Shown here: piece after piece, positions 44,929 to 52,739 of the stretch | How the letters are laid out: every line of letters starts with the position of its first letter | Numbering within the stretch: position 1 is the stretch's first letter | Assembly (NCBI RefSeq): GCF_008119785.1 | Contig: NZ_VSFA01000034.1 | Coordinates: 1-64,000 of the forward strand | DNA length: 64,000 nt | Reading direction: 5' to 3' | From: Micromonospora sp. MP36 | Lineage (GTDB): Bacteria; Actinomycetota; Actinomycetes; Mycobacteriales; Micromonosporaceae | The notes under the pieces: generated by a model | Databases searched by the model: none | What the model was told of the DNA's origin: nothing | Seen by the model: the letters and a program-made list of their open reading frames with translations, nothing else | Translations under genes and position numbers: made by a program

Positions 44929-45852
44929 TCAGCCTCCCTGCTGGGCGCGGTCGCGCCAGATGACCGGGCAGAATTCGGGATCGGCGTAGTCCGGCCGGCC
45001 CTCGGGGGTGCGGCGGACCAGCACATCGTGGTTGTACGCGGCGAGCGTGCCGTCGGAGAGCGGATACTCCCGCCAGGCGTTGCCCCCGTCCTGCAGGTGC
45101 AGCGAGATCGCCCGGCGGGGCCGGCCGCTGACGTTCGCGCCGCTGCCGTGGTAGATCCGGCAGTGGTGGAAGCTCATGTGCCCCTTGGGGATGACCATGG
45201 GGATCTTGCGGATCTCCGCGTGGTTGTGCGCGGCGTTCTCGGCGAGCATCACCTCGAGCTGGTCGCGGTCCCGGTCGGCGAAGTGCCGGACCACGGTGTC
45301 GTCGGCGCCGATCTCCTGCCAGCGGTGCGACCCGTCGACCATGGTGATGGTGCCCATCTCCTCCCCGCAGTCGTGGAAGGGGATGAACGCGGTGAGCATG
45401 CGCTCCGACGACAGGGACGCCCAGTAGTGCTTGTCGAAGTGCCAGGGCACGATGTTGGACGGCTCGCCGGAGATCGGCGGCTTGTAGATCAGCGTGGACT
45501 GGAAGACGCGGATCTCCGCGGCCTCGGCCAGCCGGGCGGCGACCGCCCCGATCAGCGGCTTGCGCAGGATCCGGCCGATGACGTCGTGCTCGTAGTGCAC
45601 GTAGTCGTTGTGCCGCTGCACGTCGCCTTTCGCCGGCTCCCAGTAGGCCAGTTTCGGCGGCCGCACCGGCAGCCGCCGGTCGCGTTCCCCGGCGTAGTAG
45701 CGGTCGGTCGCCGCGAGCAGCTCGTCCACCTCGTCGTCGGTGAGCAGCTTCTTCGACAGGTACCAGCCGTGTTCGGCGTAGTGGCGCACGTCCTCGTCGG
45801 ACGGCAGCAGCGCCGTCTCCGCGGCGGTCAGTTCCGGATGTGTGGTGGTCAT
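44929..45852 (-). CDS. Phytanoyl-CoA-dioxygenase-like Fe(II)/2-oxoglutarate enzyme
   Basis: 307 residues. The jelly-roll core has the metal triad HxD in VPWHFDKHYW and the distal His in GHMSFHHCRIYHGSGANVS, followed by the 2-oxoglutarate-binding Arg in RPRRAISLHL. N-terminal YAEHGWYLSKKLLTDDEV is typical of PhyH. It probably hydroxylates an intermediate of the pathway. Translationally coupled to hmaS upstream (ATGA overlap) and one base from DUF3050 downstream. Confidence 0.85.
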   Translation of the reverse strand: MTTTHPELTAAETALLPSDEDVRHYAEHGWYLSKKLLTDDEVDELLAATDRYYAGERDRRLPVRPPKLAYWEPAKGDVQRHNDYVHYEHDVIGRILRKPLIGAVAARLAEAAEIRVFQSTLIYKPPISGEPSNIVPWHFDKHYWASLSSERMLTAFIPFHDCGEEMGTITMVDGSHRWQEIGADDTVVRHFADRDRDQLEVMLAENAAHNHAEIRKIPMVIPKGHMSFHHCRIYHGSGANVSGRPRRAISLHLQDGGNAWREYPLSDGTLAAYNHDVLVRRTPEGRPDYADPEFCPVIWRDRAQQGG

Positions 45853-46955
45853 GCCCCAACCCCTCCCGCGGTGGCGGTCGCGACGGCGGCGCTCGCCCCC
45901 GCCGCGGCCAGTTCCCGTTCCTTGGCCTCGTAGAGCGCCTTGATGTTGCCGCTGCCGAAGGTGCGCGCCCCGCGCCGCTCGATGAGTTCGAGGAAGAGGG
46001 TGCGGCGCACGTGCATCGACTCGGTGAAGATCTGCAGGAGCTGGCCCCCGTGGTCGGAGTCGACCAGGATGCTCAGGTCGCGCAGCCGGTCCAGCGGCAC
46101 GTCGACCGGCCCGACGCGTTGCTCCAGGTCGTCGTAGTAGGTGGCCGGGGTGCCGGCGAAGCGCACGCCCCGCTCGGCGAGGGCGCCGACCGCGGTGACG
46201 ATGTCGTCGGTGCGCAGCCCCAGGTGCTGCACCCCCGCGCCGGCGTGCCAGCGCAGGAAGTCCTCGATCTGCCCGGGCCGGCGGCTGGTGTCCGGCTCCA
46301 GCAGCACCACGGTGACCCGCTCGGATGGGCTCTGCACCACCTTGGAGTTCATCGCCTGCCCGGCGACCTCGATGTGCTCCTCGAAGATCTGCGCGAAGCC
46401 GAACACCCGCTCGTAGTGCGCGACCGTCTCGTCGAGCTGCCCGGGCGGCACGCAGACCGCCAGGTGGTCGATCTCGGCGAGCAGCTTGTCGTCGCCGCCG
46501 GCGGGCAGCGACTCCACCGCGCCCGGCAGGAACTCCGTCCGGTCGCCGTGCCGCTCGACCAGCCGGTGCACCACGTCGCCGAAGCCGCCCACCTCCGCGG
46601 TCACCACCTCGGCGTCCGCCCCGGTGAAGGTGCGCGGCGGGGTCACCCCGGTCGCCCCCCGGTCCACCAGCTCCGCGTACGCCCCGGCGGCGTCATCGAC
46701 CTCGAGGGCGACCACCGCGATGCCGTCGCCGTGCCGTTGCACGTACGCCGACGCCGGGTGCTCGGCGGTCAGCCCGGAGGTGAGCAGCATCCGGATGTCG
46801 GCCTGCGCCAGCAGCAGCGAACGCTGGTCGGCCAGCCCGGTCTCCGGGCCGCCCTGGCCGCGCAGCCGGAACCCGAGCGCGGTGCCGAAGTAGAAGGCGG
46901 CCTGCCGGGCGTCCCCCACGTACAGTTCGATGTGGTCTATTCCGTTGATGTTCAT
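45849..46955 (-). CDS. hmaS: 4-hydroxymandelate synthase (HPPD-like dioxygenase)
   Basis: 368 residues, two-domain vicinal-oxygen-chelate Fe(II) dioxygenase. Metal ligands are likely His164 (IDHLAVCV), His244 (VQHLGLRT) and Glu312 (QIFTES). Features favouring hydroxymandelate synthase over 4-hydroxyphenylpyruvate dioxygenase: short N-domain with ASAYVQRHGDGIA and GGFGDVVHRLVER, QAMNSKVVQS, VVLLEPD where HPPD has FPINEP, and TFGSGNIKALYEA near the end. It converts 4-hydroxyphenylpyruvate to (S)-4-hydroxymandelate. ATG 46955 starts the fold. The C-terminal Ala-rich tail is unusual. Confidence 0.85.
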   Translation of the reverse strand: MNINGIDHIELYVGDARQAAFYFGTALGFRLRGQGGPETGLADQRSLLLAQADIRMLLTSGLTAEHPASAYVQRHGDGIAVVALEVDDAAGAYAELVDRGATGVTPPRTFTGADAEVVTAEVGGFGDVVHRLVERHGDRTEFLPGAVESLPAGGDDKLLAEIDHLAVCVPPGQLDETVAHYERVFGFAQIFEEHIEVAGQAMNSKVVQSPSERVTVVLLEPDTSRRPGQIEDFLRWHAGAGVQHLGLRTDDIVTAVGALAERGVRFAGTPATYYDDLEQRVGPVDVPLDRLRDLSILVDSDHGGQLLQIFTESMHVRRTLFLELIERRGARTFGSGNIKALYEAKERELAAAGASAAVATATAGGVGA

Positions 46956-47026
46956 CTGTCAGCCTTTCCCCATGTCCCCCCGTGACTGCCGATCCGGGCC
47001 TGCGCCGCCCGGGGTGGAACGTTGCA

Positions 47027-48361
47027 TCACCTCCCCGCTCCGGCGGCCGGCGTCGCGGCACCGGCGGCCCGCCGCGCCGCTGACGACCACTGCGGCTCGG
47101 CGCGGCTGTCGCCGCGCCGCGACCCGGAGCAGTCGCCGGCGACCCGGCGGAGCAGCAGGCTGACGTTCTGGCCGCCGAACCCGAACGAGTTGGTCAGCGC
47201 GTACTCGGCCCGGGTGCTGCGGGGCGCGGCGCGGATGTGGTCCGCCGCGCAGTCCGGGTCCGGGTCGTCGAGGTGGTAGGTGGGCGGCAGCAGCCCGCGG
47301 CCGAGCGCGAGCGCGGTCGCCGCGGCCTCCAGCACTCCGGAGGCGCCCAGCAGGTGCCCGGTGAGCGCCTTGGTGGAGCTGACCGGCACCCCGCCGACGC
47401 CGAACACCTCGGCCAGCGCGGTGGTCTCGGCGATGTCGCCGAGCTTGGTGCCGGTGCCGTGCGCGTTGACGTAGCCGACCTGGCCCGGTTCGGCGCCTCC
47501 GCCGGCCAGGGCGCGGCGCATGCAACCGGCCGCCCCGGCGCCGTCCGGTCGCGGCGCGGTCGGGTGGTAGGCGTCGGTGTTCACCCCGTACCCGGCGACC
47601 TCGGCGTAGCCGGTGACGCCCCGGGCGGCGGCGTGCTCGGCACGCTCCAGCACCAGCAGCGCCGCCCCCTCGGCCAGGACGAAACCGTTGCGCCGCTTGT
47701 CGAACGGGCGGCTGGCCTCGGTCGGCTCGTCCCAGCCGCGGGCCAGGGCCCGGGCGTTGCCGAAGGTGTCGGCGAAGGTCGGGAACAGCGGCGCCTCGCT
47801 CGCCCCGCAGAGCACCACGTCGGCCTCGCCGGCCCGGATGAGCCGTACCGCGTCGGCGACGGCCTGCGCGCCGGACGCGCACGCCGTGCCGACCGACGAG
47901 CTGTAGCCGCGGATCCCGTGTGCGATGGCGATCCGGGCCGAGGGCATGTTCGGCAGGATCCCGGTCAGCAGGTACGGGCTGACCGCGGCGCGGCCCCGGG
48001 CGGCCCGGGCGAGCACCTGGCTCTCCAGGGTGGACATGCCGCCGACCCCGCCGACGATCACCCCGATCCGGTCCGGGTCGACGTCCCGCCCCACCTCGAT
48101 GCCGGCGTCGGCGAGCGCCTCGGCGGCGGTGATCAGGGCCAGCAGCACGATCCGGTCGAGCACCTTCGTCTCCGGCCCGGAGGCGACGCTGCGCGGGTCC
48201 ACCTCCGGCAGCACCCCGGCCACCTCCAGGCAGTCCCGGGCCGGGTGCCCCTCGGGCGGGCGGCGCAGCCCGGACCGGCCGGTGGTGAGCGCGTCGAAGG
48301 TCTCCTCGACGCCCCGCCCGGCCGGGGTGAACAGCCCCATGCCGGTGATGACGGCGGTCAT
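47027..48361 (-). CDS. Beta-ketoacyl-ACP synthase (FabF-like), second KS set
   Basis: 444 residues. Complete Cys-His-His set: Cys161 (GTACASGAQA), His301 (NAHGTGT) and His336 (GHLLGASG). The insert and motif style are of the KAS II type used in trans by ACPs, not KS-alpha of the aromatic block at 56 kb. A 40-residue Arg/Ala-rich tail follows the usual GFGGQNVSLLLR end. It overlaps the ligase gene upstream by four bases. Probably elongates or builds the starter unit on one of the two nearby ACPs. Confidence 0.88.
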   Translation of the reverse strand: MTAVITGMGLFTPAGRGVEETFDALTTGRSGLRRPPEGHPARDCLEVAGVLPEVDPRSVASGPETKVLDRIVLLALITAAEALADAGIEVGRDVDPDRIGVIVGGVGGMSTLESQVLARAARGRAAVSPYLLTGILPNMPSARIAIAHGIRGYSSSVGTACASGAQAVADAVRLIRAGEADVVLCGASEAPLFPTFADTFGNARALARGWDEPTEASRPFDKRRNGFVLAEGAALLVLERAEHAAARGVTGYAEVAGYGVNTDAYHPTAPRPDGAGAAGCMRRALAGGGAEPGQVGYVNAHGTGTKLGDIAETTALAEVFGVGGVPVSSTKALTGHLLGASGVLEAAATALALGRGLLPPTYHLDDPDPDCAADHIRAAPRSTRAEYALTNSFGFGGQNVSLLLRRVAGDCSGSRRGDSRAEPQWSSAARRAAGAATPAAGAGR

Positions 48362-50007
48362 GACGAGTGCTCGGTCAGGTAGTGCTCGCGCAGCGCCACC
48401 TTGCGGACCTTGCCGGTCACGGTGACCGGGAGGTCGTCGGTGCGGACCGGCACCACCCGGCGCAGGGTGGCCCCGACGTCCGGCCCGAGGGCGGCGCGGA
48501 TCCGCTCGGTACGGTCCTCGGCCGGATCCGCCCCGACCGCCAGTTCGAGCAGCACGTCAGTGACGACCACCCCGGGTCGCGGCGCGGCGTCAGACACGAC
48601 CACGTCGTCCTGCTTGACGATCACCACGGTGCAGTCGGTGACGTCGGCGCAGGCGGCGAGGATCCGTTCCTCGGACAGCGCGGTGAAGAAGCGCCTCCCG
48701 TCTCCGGCGTCGACCGAGTCGACGGCCCGGTCCAGGTGGTAGTAGCGACCCTCGTCGTCGGCGTAGACCAGGTCACCGGTGAGGTACCAGCCGCGCAGCC
48801 GGGACCGGTGGGTGGTGACCGAGTCGTTCCAGTAGCCACGGAACAGCGACGGCGAGTCGATGCCGAGCCAGCCGACCTGGCCGGGCGGCAGCTCGTCGCC
48901 GTCGTCGTCGAGGACGGCGACCCTGGTGAACCGGTAGGGGCGGCCGACGCAGCGGCCGTACCGGTTGGTGTCGACGGTGTGGGTGATGTGGAACATCGAG
49001 TGCCCCATCTCGCTGGAGCCCAGCCCGTCGATGAAGACCGACCCGGGCACCCGGGTCACCCCGTCGCGGGTCATCACGTCCCGCGAGCCGACCTTGACCA
49101 GTCGCCGGACGTGCGGCTCGTGTGAGCAGTCGCCGGTGTTGAACCACAGCCGCACCGAGTCCAGGTCGTACCCGGACAGGTCGAAGCGGGCCAGTTCCGC
49201 CCAGGTGACGGAGAACCCGAAGACCCCGTCCGGCCGCCACCGCTGGATCGCGTCGAGCACTCGCTCGCCGTTCTGCTCGGACAGCAGGAACATCTCCGCC
49301 CGGTTGCCCAGCGCCTGGTTGACCATCAGCACTGTCGCGGTGTGCGGGGCGGGCAGCGCGTTGAGGATCCGGTTGGTGCCCTGCGCCTGCGGCATGGCCA
49401 GCAGGTGCCGGGTGGCGGCGAAGAGGCTGGCGTGCGAGTGCAGCACTGCCTTCGGCACGCCGGTGGTGCCGGAGGTGTGGGTGATGACGATCGGATCGTC
49501 GGGGTGGTGCCGGTGGTGGGCCGGGGCGGCGGTCGGGTCGCCGGCGCCCGCGTCGGCGGGCTGGCCGAGCAGCGGCGCGCCCAGGTCGTGCCCGGCGAGG
49601 GCCGTGGCGTGGGCGGCGTCGGCGAGCACCCCGGCGGCCCGCAGCCGGCGGATGTACTCGGCGGCGATCTCCGGCCGCAGCTTGCCGTTCATCAGCGCGG
49701 GGATCGCGCCGAGCCGGGTCAGCGCCAGGAACGACAGGACCATGTCGGCGGCGCTGCCGGCCCACACGGCGACCGGGTCGCGGCGCCGCACCCCGCGTGC
49801 GTGCAGCCAGGCGGCCCGGGCGGCGACCCGCTCGTCGAGCTGCCCGAGGGTCAACGGGTGCTCGGCCGGGTGGCCGTCGACCGGCGTGTCGAAGGTGAGC
49901 CCCGGCCCGTCCGGGTCGGCGCCGTGGGCCAGCACCTGGGCGAGCACGTTGCCCGCGCCGAGTTCGGTGTCGGCGGCCAGCGCGCCGCGCAGTCCCTTCG
50001 TCCTCAT
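48358..50007 (-). CDS. AMP-dependent acyl ligase
   Basis: 549 residues, ANL superfamily. THTSGTTGVPKAVLHSHAS P-loop, FNTGDCSHEPHVRRL, DGLGSSEMGHSMFHI, GYWNDSVTTHRSRLRGWYLTGDLVYADDEGRYYHLDRAVDS, and the C-terminal lysine in TVTGKVRKVALRE. The TGD motif is intact; the region after DR (AVDSVDAGDGRRFFTA) differs from the usual DRLKEVI. Likely loads a carboxylic acid onto an adjacent ACP. Coupled to the KS genes on both sides by four-base overlaps. Confidence 0.85.
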   Translation of the reverse strand: MRTKGLRGALAADTELGAGNVLAQVLAHGADPDGPGLTFDTPVDGHPAEHPLTLGQLDERVAARAAWLHARGVRRRDPVAVWAGSAADMVLSFLALTRLGAIPALMNGKLRPEIAAEYIRRLRAAGVLADAAHATALAGHDLGAPLLGQPADAGAGDPTAAPAHHRHHPDDPIVITHTSGTTGVPKAVLHSHASLFAATRHLLAMPQAQGTNRILNALPAPHTATVLMVNQALGNRAEMFLLSEQNGERVLDAIQRWRPDGVFGFSVTWAELARFDLSGYDLDSVRLWFNTGDCSHEPHVRRLVKVGSRDVMTRDGVTRVPGSVFIDGLGSSEMGHSMFHITHTVDTNRYGRCVGRPYRFTRVAVLDDDGDELPPGQVGWLGIDSPSLFRGYWNDSVTTHRSRLRGWYLTGDLVYADDEGRYYHLDRAVDSVDAGDGRRFFTALSEERILAACADVTDCTVVIVKQDDVVVSDAAPRPGVVVTDVLLELAVGADPAEDRTERIRAALGPDVGATLRRVVPVRTDDLPVTVTGKVRKVALREHYLTEHSS

Positions 50008-50510
50008 GGACGTCTTCCTCCCCCCAGCAGCACCGCGGTCGCCTCGCCCGGCGTCCCGTCCGGCGCCTGTTCGATCAGGACCAGCAACGCCTCGTCGGCG
50101 TCGCCGTCGTACAGCAGCAGTTCCGCCTCGGCGACGGCGTCGGCCCGCGGTTCCCCGGTCGGGCTCAGGCAGACCACCGGGCCGTCCAGTCCCCAGCGCG
50201 CCGCGACGTGCCCGGCGATGCTGTTGGGCACCGACTGGAAGAAGAACAGCGGTCCGACCCGGCCGCCGGCGGCGACCGTGGCCCGGACGTGCTCCGCGCT
50301 GGCCCGGTCGCCGCTCGCGCTGACCAGCACGATGGCCGTCCGGTTGCCCGCCGGCCGCGGCCTCGCCCCGTACCGCCGGGTGAGGCAACGGTCGGCGACC
50401 GCCGCCACCAGCGGGTGGAACGCCGAGTGCACGAAGCCCGGCAGCGGGGGCGGCGGGCCGTCCCCGGGCTCCGGCCAGCGGGCCTCGGCGAGCACGGTCG
50501 GCGGGGTCAC
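50004..50510 (-). CDS. Truncated ketosynthase-like protein without active-site residues
   Basis: 168 residues. It corresponds only to the N-terminal half of a ketosynthase: an Ile/Val strand AIVLVSASGDRASAEHV, FFFQSVPNSIAGHVAARWGLDGPVVCLSPTG in the region that precedes the nucleophile elbow, and LLLYDGDADEALLVLIEQA. There is no Cys-elbow and no His motifs. Similar stand-alone KS-N-like proteins accompany KS/ACP sets in aryl-polyene-type clusters and are thought to be structural partners. Overlaps on both sides show it is translated with its neighbours and is not simply a relic. Confidence 0.65.
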   Translation of the reverse strand: MTPPTVLAEARWPEPGDGPPPPLPGFVHSAFHPLVAAVADRCLTRRYGARPRPAGNRTAIVLVSASGDRASAEHVRATVAAGGRVGPLFFFQSVPNSIAGHVAARWGLDGPVVCLSPTGEPRADAVAEAELLLYDGDADEALLVLIEQAPDGTPGEATAVLLGGGRRP

Positions 50511-51601
50511 GGCACACCGACCAGCAGGGCCGTGTTGGCGCCGCCGAAGGCCGCGTTGAGGGTCAGCGCGTGCCCGGTGGCCGCCGGGCGGGGCGCGTCG
50601 GTGATGACGTCCAGCGGGCAGGTCTCGTCCGGGCCGAGGAACCCGGCGTTGACCGGCAGCTTGCCGTGCCGCAGGGCCAGCACGGTGACCACCAGTTCGA
50701 GCAGCCCGGACGCTTCGAGGGCGTGCCCGTGCACCGACTTGGTGGAGCTCACCGGGATCCGGCCCGCCCGGTCGCCGAACACCCGGCGCAGCGCCGCCGC
50801 CTCGGCGGCGTCGCTGTACGGGGTGCCGGTGGCGTTGGCGTTGACGTAGCCGAGCGCCTCGGCCGGCAGCCCGGCCCGGCGCAGCGCCGCGCCGACCGCC
50901 CGGGCCAGCCCGCGCCCCTGCGGGTCGGGCTGGCAGGGGTGGTACGCGTCCCCGGCCCGACCCCAACCCCGCACGGTGGCGAGCGGGGACGCGCCCCGGC
51001 CGGCGGTGGCGCTCGCCGACTCCAGCACCACGGCGGCCACCCCGTCGCCGAGCAGCAGCCCCTGCCGTCCGGTGCTGAACGGGCGGACCGCCCCGTCGGG
51101 GGCGAACGCCCGGCCGGCGTCGAAGAGCGCGTACTGGTCGGGCTCGACCAGGTAGCCGGCCGCGACGACGACCCGGTCCAGGTCGCCCCGGGCGATCAGG
51201 GTCGCCGCGTCGGCGACTGCGGTGCTCGCCGACACGCAGGCGGTGGTGTAGACCCGGTGGGCGTCGACCAGCCCGCAGCGTCGAGCCAGGTTCGCGGCGA
51301 GCGCGGGCACCTCCGGTCCGCCGTGGACGGCGAGGAACAGCGCCGCCCCGGCCCGGTGGGTGCGGTCCAGCCCGGCCGCCCGGCAGGCGGCGTCGACCGC
51401 GTCGGCCAGCTCGTCGGCGAGCGGCCCGGCGTCGGGCAGGGTGGCCGCCACGGTGACCCGGCGGCCGGTGGTGTCGAACCGGCGGACCGGCGCGAACGCC
51501 GGGGTGCCGGCGAGCACCCCGGCGAGCAGCGCGTCGGCGCCCCTGCCGAGGGCGCTGAGCGCGTGGACGCCGGTGATCCGCAGGTGCTCCTGCTCAGCCA
51601 T
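50507..51601 (-). CDS. Ketosynthase-like protein with altered first histidine motif
   Basis: 364 residues, shorter than KAS II (about 410). Nucleophile Cys122 is present (TTACVSASTAV) and the second His is kept (HGHALEASG, His293), but the usual NAHGTGT reads NANATGT, placing Asn256 at the first catalytic His. This Cys-Asn-His set recalls KAS III-like chemistry or a non-extending KS. It may act as an acyltransferase or as partner of the FabF-like KS at 47 kb. Overlaps the ACP gene by 8 nt. Confidence 0.8.
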   Translation of the reverse strand: MAEQEHLRITGVHALSALGRGADALLAGVLAGTPAFAPVRRFDTTGRRVTVAATLPDAGPLADELADAVDAACRAAGLDRTHRAGAALFLAVHGGPEVPALAANLARRCGLVDAHRVYTTACVSASTAVADAATLIARGDLDRVVVAAGYLVEPDQYALFDAGRAFAPDGAVRPFSTGRQGLLLGDGVAAVVLESASATAGRGASPLATVRGWGRAGDAYHPCQPDPQGRGLARAVGAALRRAGLPAEALGYVNANATGTPYSDAAEAAALRRVFGDRAGRIPVSSTKSVHGHALEASGLLELVVTVLALRHGKLPVNAGFLGPDETCPLDVITDAPRPAATGHALTLNAAFGGANTALLVGVP

Positions 51602-51839
51602 CTGCGGGGGCGGTCAGTGAATGGTGGAACACGGCGAGGGCGTCGTCGACGGTGCGGATGCCGGCGAGCTGGTCGTCGCTGAGCTCCATCCGGCGGTCGT
51701 AGCGTTGCTCGACGAGGTGCACCAGCCAGGCCAACTCCATTGAGCCGATCCGGTCGGGCACCTGGTCGACGGGTTTCGCGGTCAGTTCGGCGAGCATGCT
51801 CACCAGGTCAGCTCGCCCCAGGTCGGGCTGACCGGCCAT
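51594..51839 (-). CDS. Acyl carrier protein (second KS set)
   Basis: 81 residues. Four-helix ACP pattern with phosphopantetheine serine in DRIGSMELAWLVHLVEQRY (Gly-Ser-Met in place of Asp-Ser-Leu). The helix II ...E...VEQRYD is typical. The unusual motif could tune partner choice. Its stop lies 8 nt inside the following KS gene and its start shares one base with the next ACP, so both carriers and the KS are co-translated. Confidence 0.8.
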   Translation of the reverse strand: MAGQPDLGRADLVSMLAELTAKPVDQVPDRIGSMELAWLVHLVEQRYDRRMELSDDQLAGIRTVDDALAVFHHSLTAPADG

Positions 51840-52105
51840 CAGGGGCGGTCGCTCGTCGCGCCGGCCACCCGGTCGGCGACCATGGTGGTGAACTCGCCGA
51901 CCGTCATCAGGGCCAGCTGCTCCGACTCGTCGTCGGCGAACTTCAGGCCGTACCGGTCCTCCACGCGCACGGCCAGGTCGGCCAGGGCGAGCGACTCGAG
52001 GTCGACGCCGGAGGGGCCCAGGGTGGTGTCGTCGTCGAGGTCCTCGACGTCGTAGTTCATGTCGGCGAGCTGCTCGATGACGAAGGTGCGGACCTCGTCG
52101 CGCAT
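51839..52105 (-). CDS. Acyl carrier protein (second KS set)
   Basis: 88 residues. FVIEQLADMNYDVEDLDDDTTLGPSGVDLESLALADLAVRVEDRYG with the attachment Ser in DLESLAL (Glu-Ser-Leu instead of Asp-Ser-Leu). Acidic and small, as expected of a free-standing ACP. It is the first gene of the operon reading to 40.8 kb. AGAGG precedes ATG 52105. The divergent PPTase gene starts only 17 bp away. Confidence 0.85.
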   Translation of the reverse strand: MRDEVRTFVIEQLADMNYDVEDLDDDTTLGPSGVDLESLALADLAVRVEDRYGLKFADDESEQLALMTVGEFTTMVADRVAGATSDRP

Positions 52106-52122
52106 GGCGTTAACCTCTTTCC

Positions 52123-52731
52123 GTGAGGCAGCTACCGGTGCCCGGTCGGGACACCGTGTACGTGTGGCTCGGCCGGGCCGCCGGCGACCAGCGGGAGCTG
52201 GCGCGGCGGCTGCTGCGGCGCGCGGGTGGCGCGCTGCTCGGCCGGTCGGGGGCGGAGCTCGGGGTGCGGCGGGCGCCGGGCGGGCGTCCCGAGGTGCGGG
52301 CCGGCGACGGGCGGACGCTGCCGGTGAGCGTGAGCCACGTCGACGGGCTGGTCGTGGTGGCCGCCCGGGTGGGCGGGCCGGTCGGGGTGGACGTGGAGCG
52401 GCGGCGGCCGCTGCCCGCCGCCCCTCTCGCGGGCCGCTGGTACGACCCGGGCGAGGTGGCCTGGCTGCGGGCCCGGGACGAGGCCGGCCGGGACCTGGAC
52501 TTCCTGCGCCTGTGGACGGCGAAGGAGGCGGTCGGCAAGGCGCTCGGCACGGGGCTGCGCGACGGCGGGCTGCGCCGGCGGATGCCGGTGCCCGGCGGCC
52601 CCGGCGAGCTGCTGCGCCCGGTGCCCGGCTGTCCCGGCGTACGGGTGGGCCACCCGGCGGCCGGGGACGGCCTGGTGCTCGCGGTGGCGGTCGCCGGGGC
52701 GGCCGGGGAGGTCGAGGTCGTGCTCGCGTAG
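52123..52731 (+). CDS. Sfp-type 4'-phosphopantetheinyl transferase
   Basis: 202 residues. Mg/CoA-binding motifs VGVDVERRRPL and LRLWTAKEAVGKALG are intact, with VSVSHVDGLVVVAA preceding. It would activate the three carrier proteins of the locus. It is the only plus-strand gene inside the minus-strand block. Its GTG start at 52123 is 17 bp from the divergent ACP start, so any promoter must lie inside that ACP gene or be shared; no clear ribosome site is visible. Confidence 0.88.
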   Translation: MRQLPVPGRDTVYVWLGRAAGDQRELARRLLRRAGGALLGRSGAELGVRRAPGGRPEVRAGDGRTLPVSVSHVDGLVVVAARVGGPVGVDVERRRPLPAAPLAGRWYDPGEVAWLRARDEAGRDLDFLRLWTAKEAVGKALGTGLRDGGLRRRMPVPGGPGELLRPVPGCPGVRVGHPAAGDGLVLAVAVAGAAGEVEVVLA

Positions 52732-52739
52732 CGGGCCGG

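Noticed and set aside
45849..46955. Tyrosine-degradation HPPD as annotation of the HmaS-like gene
   Set aside because: The FPINEP strand typical of HPPD is VVLLEPD here, the N-domain pattern and C-terminal TFGSGNIKALYEA match hydroxymandelate synthases, and Hmo/HpgT-like genes are nearby.
27046..46955. Glycopeptide or nocardicin NRPS cluster suggested by the Hpg genes
   Set aside because: No adenylation-condensation-thiolation modules occur anywhere in the window; the ANL enzymes are stand-alone ligases.
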